Positions 61,644 through 64,000 of a stretch of DNA of 64,000 nucleotides are shown here, one piece after another. The notes under the pieces were generated by a model, which saw nothing but the letters and a program-made list of their open reading frames with translations, was not told where the DNA came from and did not search any database. Every line of letters starts with the position of its first letter. The first letter of the stretch is position 1. This DNA comes from Ferrovibrio sp. MS7. Lineage in GTDB: Bacteria > Pseudomonadota > Alphaproteobacteria > Ferrovibrionales > Ferrovibrionaceae. The position numbers and the translations under genes are program-made. Location of the stretch: positions 310,001-374,000 of the forward strand of contig NZ_JBBKBA010000002.1 in assembly GCF_038404985.1 (NCBI RefSeq). Direction: 5' to 3'.

Positions 61644-63314
61644 ATGACCCTGCTGCCGCCCCCCCTCTCGCCCTCCATCGATCAGACCGAAGAATGGCGC
61701 GCCTTGGCGGCCCAGGCGGCAGCCGAGCGCGACATCACGCTGCGCCAGCTTTTCACCGCCGATCCAAAGCGTTTCGAACGCTTCTCTTTCCAGCATGGCG
61801 ACATGCTGCTCGATCTCTCGCGCCAGCGGCTTTCGGCCCAGACACTCGGCCTGCTGCTGAAGCTGGCCCGCGCCGCCGATCTGGAAGGCTGGCGCGAGCG
61901 CATGTTCGCTGGTGTGCATATCAACAGCACCGAGGACCGCGCCGTGCTGCATACCGCTTTGCGGCTGCCGCGCGAGGAAACCCTGGTGGTTGATGGCACT
62001 GACGTAGTGCAGCAGGTGCATGGCGAACTTGACCGCATGGAAGCCATGGTGCAGGCGGTGCGCAATGGGACCTGGCGCGGCGCCACCGGCGAGACTTTCC
62101 GCTATGTGGTGAATATCGGCATCGGCGGTTCCGACCTCGGGCCGCGCATGGTGGTCGATGCCCTGGCCGCCGACCATGAGCCCGGCCTTGACGTAAAATT
62201 CGTCAGCAATGTGGACGGCGCCGATCTGATGCGGGTGCTGGCCGGCTGCGAGCCGGCACGCACCCTGATCATTGTCGCCTCCAAGACCTTCACCACTCAG
62301 GAAACCATGGCCAATGCCGCCAGCGCGCGGCACTGGCTGCAACAGGCCCTGGGCGAAAAGGCCGACTGGGCGGCGCATTTTGTCGCGCTCTCCGCCGCGC
62401 CCAAGGCGGTGGCGGCTTTCGGCCTCAAGGCAGACCGCCGCCTGACCTTCTGGGACTGGGTGGGCGGCCGCTATTCGCTGTGGTCGAGCATTGGCTTTCC
62501 CATCGCGCTCAGCATCGGCATGGAGAAATTCCGCGATCTGCTCGCCGGCGCCCATGCCATGGACGAACATTTCCGCACGGCGCCGCTGATCGGCAACCTG
62601 CCGGTGCTGATGGCGCTCGCCGGCATCTGGAATGTCAACTTCCTCGGCTTCAACTCCCTGGCCGTGCTGCCCTATGACCAGGGCCTCGGTCGCCTGCCGG
62701 CCTATCTGCAGCAGGCCGACATGGAGAGCAACGGCAAGTCCACCGACCGCTGGGGCCGCAGCGTCGGCTATGCCACCGGACCGCTGGTATTCGGCGAGCC
62801 GGGCACCAATGGTCAGCATGCCTTCTACCAGTTGCTGCATCAGGGCACCCCGGTAGTGCCCGCGGATTTCATCCTGCCGCTGGAAAGCCGCTATCCGCTG
62901 GGCCAGCACCACGCCATGCTCACCGCGAATGTGCTGGCACAGGCCGAGGCGCTGATGCTGGGCCGTACGCTGGAGGAAGTCACCGCCGACCTGCGGGCCA
63001 GCGGCATGAGCGATGAGGCCGCAGCGGCCCTGGCGCCACACAAGGTATTCTCTGGCAATCGGCCAAGCGCGCTGATCGCCCTGCCGATCCTTGATCCTTA
63101 CCATCTTGGGATGCTTATCGCGCTCTACGAGCATAAGATTTTCTGCCAGGGCGTGATCTGGGGGGTGAACTCCTTCGACCAGTGGGGCGTAGAACTGGGC
63201 AAGCGTCTGGCCGGCCCGATCCTGGAAGAGTTGACGGACCCGAGCCGGCAACCGCATCATGACGGCGCAACCAGCGCGCTGATTGCACTGGTCCGCCGGG
63301 CAACGCTTCGGTGA
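61644..63314 (+). CDS. pgi: Glucose-6-phosphate isomerase Pgi
   Basis: A 556-residue enzyme that interconverts glucose-6-phosphate and fructose-6-phosphate. Hallmarks are NIGIGGSDLGPRMVVDAL, VASKTFTTQETMANAASARH, the first signature SIGFPIALSIGMEKF region and the second GVNSFDQWGVELGKRLA near the C-terminus. It starts three bases after the pgm stop. A 65-base gap then leads to the cyclase-like gene on the same strand, so readthrough into that gene is possible. Confidence 0.96.
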   Translation: MTLLPPPLSPSIDQTEEWRALAAQAAAERDITLRQLFTADPKRFERFSFQHGDMLLDLSRQRLSAQTLGLLLKLARAADLEGWRERMFAGVHINSTEDRAVLHTALRLPREETLVVDGTDVVQQVHGELDRMEAMVQAVRNGTWRGATGETFRYVVNIGIGGSDLGPRMVVDALAADHEPGLDVKFVSNVDGADLMRVLAGCEPARTLIIVASKTFTTQETMANAASARHWLQQALGEKADWAAHFVALSAAPKAVAAFGLKADRRLTFWDWVGGRYSLWSSIGFPIALSIGMEKFRDLLAGAHAMDEHFRTAPLIGNLPVLMALAGIWNVNFLGFNSLAVLPYDQGLGRLPAYLQQADMESNGKSTDRWGRSVGYATGPLVFGEPGTNGQHAFYQLLHQGTPVVPADFILPLESRYPLGQHHAMLTANVLAQAEALMLGRTLEEVTADLRASGMSDEAAAALAPHKVFSGNRPSALIALPILDPYHLGMLIALYEHKIFCQGVIWGVNSFDQWGVELGKRLAGPILEELTDPSRQPHHDGATSALIALVRRATLR

Positions 63315-63379
63315 ACCAAGCCGCCAGCCGCGCCAGGGTATTTCGCCAATAAGCGTGTGCAAGGGGAAGCCGTCGCGTC

Positions 63380-64000
63380 ATGAGCGACATGGACGCCGTC
63401 CGACAGGGAATGCGGGAGATCGACTTTGTCCTGTATTCCTCCTGGCGCCTGGGCAAGCACATCCTTGCCGGCTGGAGCCATGAAAACAATCAGATCTCCT
63501 TCGCCTTCTCCGCGCCCTACAATGTGCTGGGTAATGCGGAAGCCTATCCGCGTCTGATCCGTGGCCGTCGCCTGATGGGCGGCAAGACTTTCGCCGAAAC
63601 CTGCAAAGTGCTGGGCATCCGGCCGCTGACCATGGACGTGCCGTTCAGCGTCGGTCAGGGCCGCAACGACGTGAACCCGGCGATGATCGAGAATTTGGTC
63701 AAGCGCTATGCCGTGGTTGAAACCGCCAACCGCGCCGTGATGCTGTTCGATATCGTCGGCTTCTCCAAGCATTCGCCGCTGGAGCAGGTGGCGCAGCTTT
63801 CGTCGCTGGAATACTCGATCAACTCGGCCAGCAAACGCCTCAACGAAGTCGGCCTGCGCAACGAACTGGCACGCTCCACCGTGGGTGATGGTTTCTATGT
63901 CTGGAACCGCGCCAAGGGCGTTGAAGCGGATATGCGCACCTATATCGCGCTGATCCTGATCCTGGCCGATAACGCGCTGGCGCGGCGCAAGGGCAATCCG
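63380..64000 (+). CDS. Class III nucleotide cyclase-like protein, second paralogue (3' end beyond the window)
   Basis: The first 207 residues, open to the right edge. They align without net gaps to the protein encoded at 34949-36052 with a constant offset of two residues: SSWRLGKHILAGW, RLMGGKTFAETC, Asp124 in MLFDIVGFSKHSP and Asp170 in STVGDGFYVWNRAKG. Over the 62-residue block from AV to KG I count 39 identities. The N-terminal domain (residues about 14-95) is shared too and I cannot name it. Later helices (TYIALILILADNALARR) may be soluble. Completion of the cyclase signature lies outside the window. Confidence 0.75.
   Translation, partial: MSDMDAVRQGMREIDFVLYSSWRLGKHILAGWSHENNQISFAFSAPYNVLGNAEAYPRLIRGRRLMGGKTFAETCKVLGIRPLTMDVPFSVGQGRNDVNPAMIENLVKRYAVVETANRAVMLFDIVGFSKHSPLEQVAQLSSLEYSINSASKRLNEVGLRNELARSTVGDGFYVWNRAKGVEADMRTYIALILILADNALARRKGNP

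Overview
The window looks like chromosomal DNA of a GC-rich alphaproteobacterium, probably of the Rhodospirillales type. The reasons are the complete SUF iron-sulfur operon led by an Rrf2 regulator, the mreBCD-mrdA-rodA order, the ugpBAEC operon with a PhoB-type promoter, a CnoX with an intact WCGPC site and a CheY-like protein with an FFGPDRRRR tail. This placement is an inference; no rRNA or marker gene is present. Most of the window is dense housekeeping sequence with many ATGA-type start/stop overlaps. There is no prophage, transposase, integrase or CRISPR array.

Layout. 1-2.3 kb: a zinc uptake operon read leftwards from a Zur-like operator: a leaderless His-rich mini-protein, znuC, znuB, a 267-bp nested inverted-repeat element, and the start of a znuA-like gene. 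2.4-7.4 kb: a bifunctional penicillin-binding protein, an alpha/beta hydrolase, a Bcr/CflA exporter and a YgjP-type metallopeptidase. 7.45-11.8 kb: ugpBAEC for glycerol-3-phosphate uptake behind four phased PhoB half-sites. 11.9-17.3 kb: a lipoprotein and an envelope sugar cluster resembling a reduced Arn pathway (DegT aminotransferase, SMR-type flippase, ArnC-like GT2, methyltransferase, GT-C membrane glycosyltransferase). 17.4-23.3 kb: Rrf2-sufBCDS-sufT-sufA, transcribed leftwards. 23.4-26.5 kb: flavin reductase, an unknown proline-rich protein, ExoD, a diacylglycerol-kinase family protein and tRNA-Lys(CTT).

26.6-33.9 kb: mreB-mreC-mreD-mrdA-rodA for cell elongation, then leuA. 33.9-38.2 kb: an AT-rich control region, an XRE regulator, a class III cyclase-like protein, a pentapeptide-repeat protein, the 3' remnant of a LysR gene and an Ogt-type DNA repair protein. 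38.2-43.6 kb: ilvB-ilvN-ilvC, miaA and serB. 43.7-50.1 kb: an orphan S4 protein, a Ser/Thr dehydratase, a HIG1 protein, PduO, a response-regulator/Hpt pair, LysR with EamA, MsrQ and a lipoprotein. 50.2-58 kb: an Ldh-family dehydrogenase, a 2-keto-pentenoate-type hydratase, an Amt-histidine kinase fusion, CnoX, a stand-alone LON domain, a Trm112-like protein, a DUF971 protein and a UbiH-family hydroxylase. 58-64 kb: a secreted DUF1194 protein, glpX-pgm-pgi for hexose phosphate metabolism, and a truncated second cyclase-like protein.

The strongest leads are three. First, the nested inverted-repeat element lies inside the zinc operon and touches both flanking genes. Second, two colinear paralogues of an unusual cyclase-like family, with a shared unnamed N-terminal domain, lie about 28 kb apart. 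Third, the Amt-histidine kinase is a probable ammonium sensor with no response regulator beside it. I identified everything by eye from sequence motifs, with no database search.
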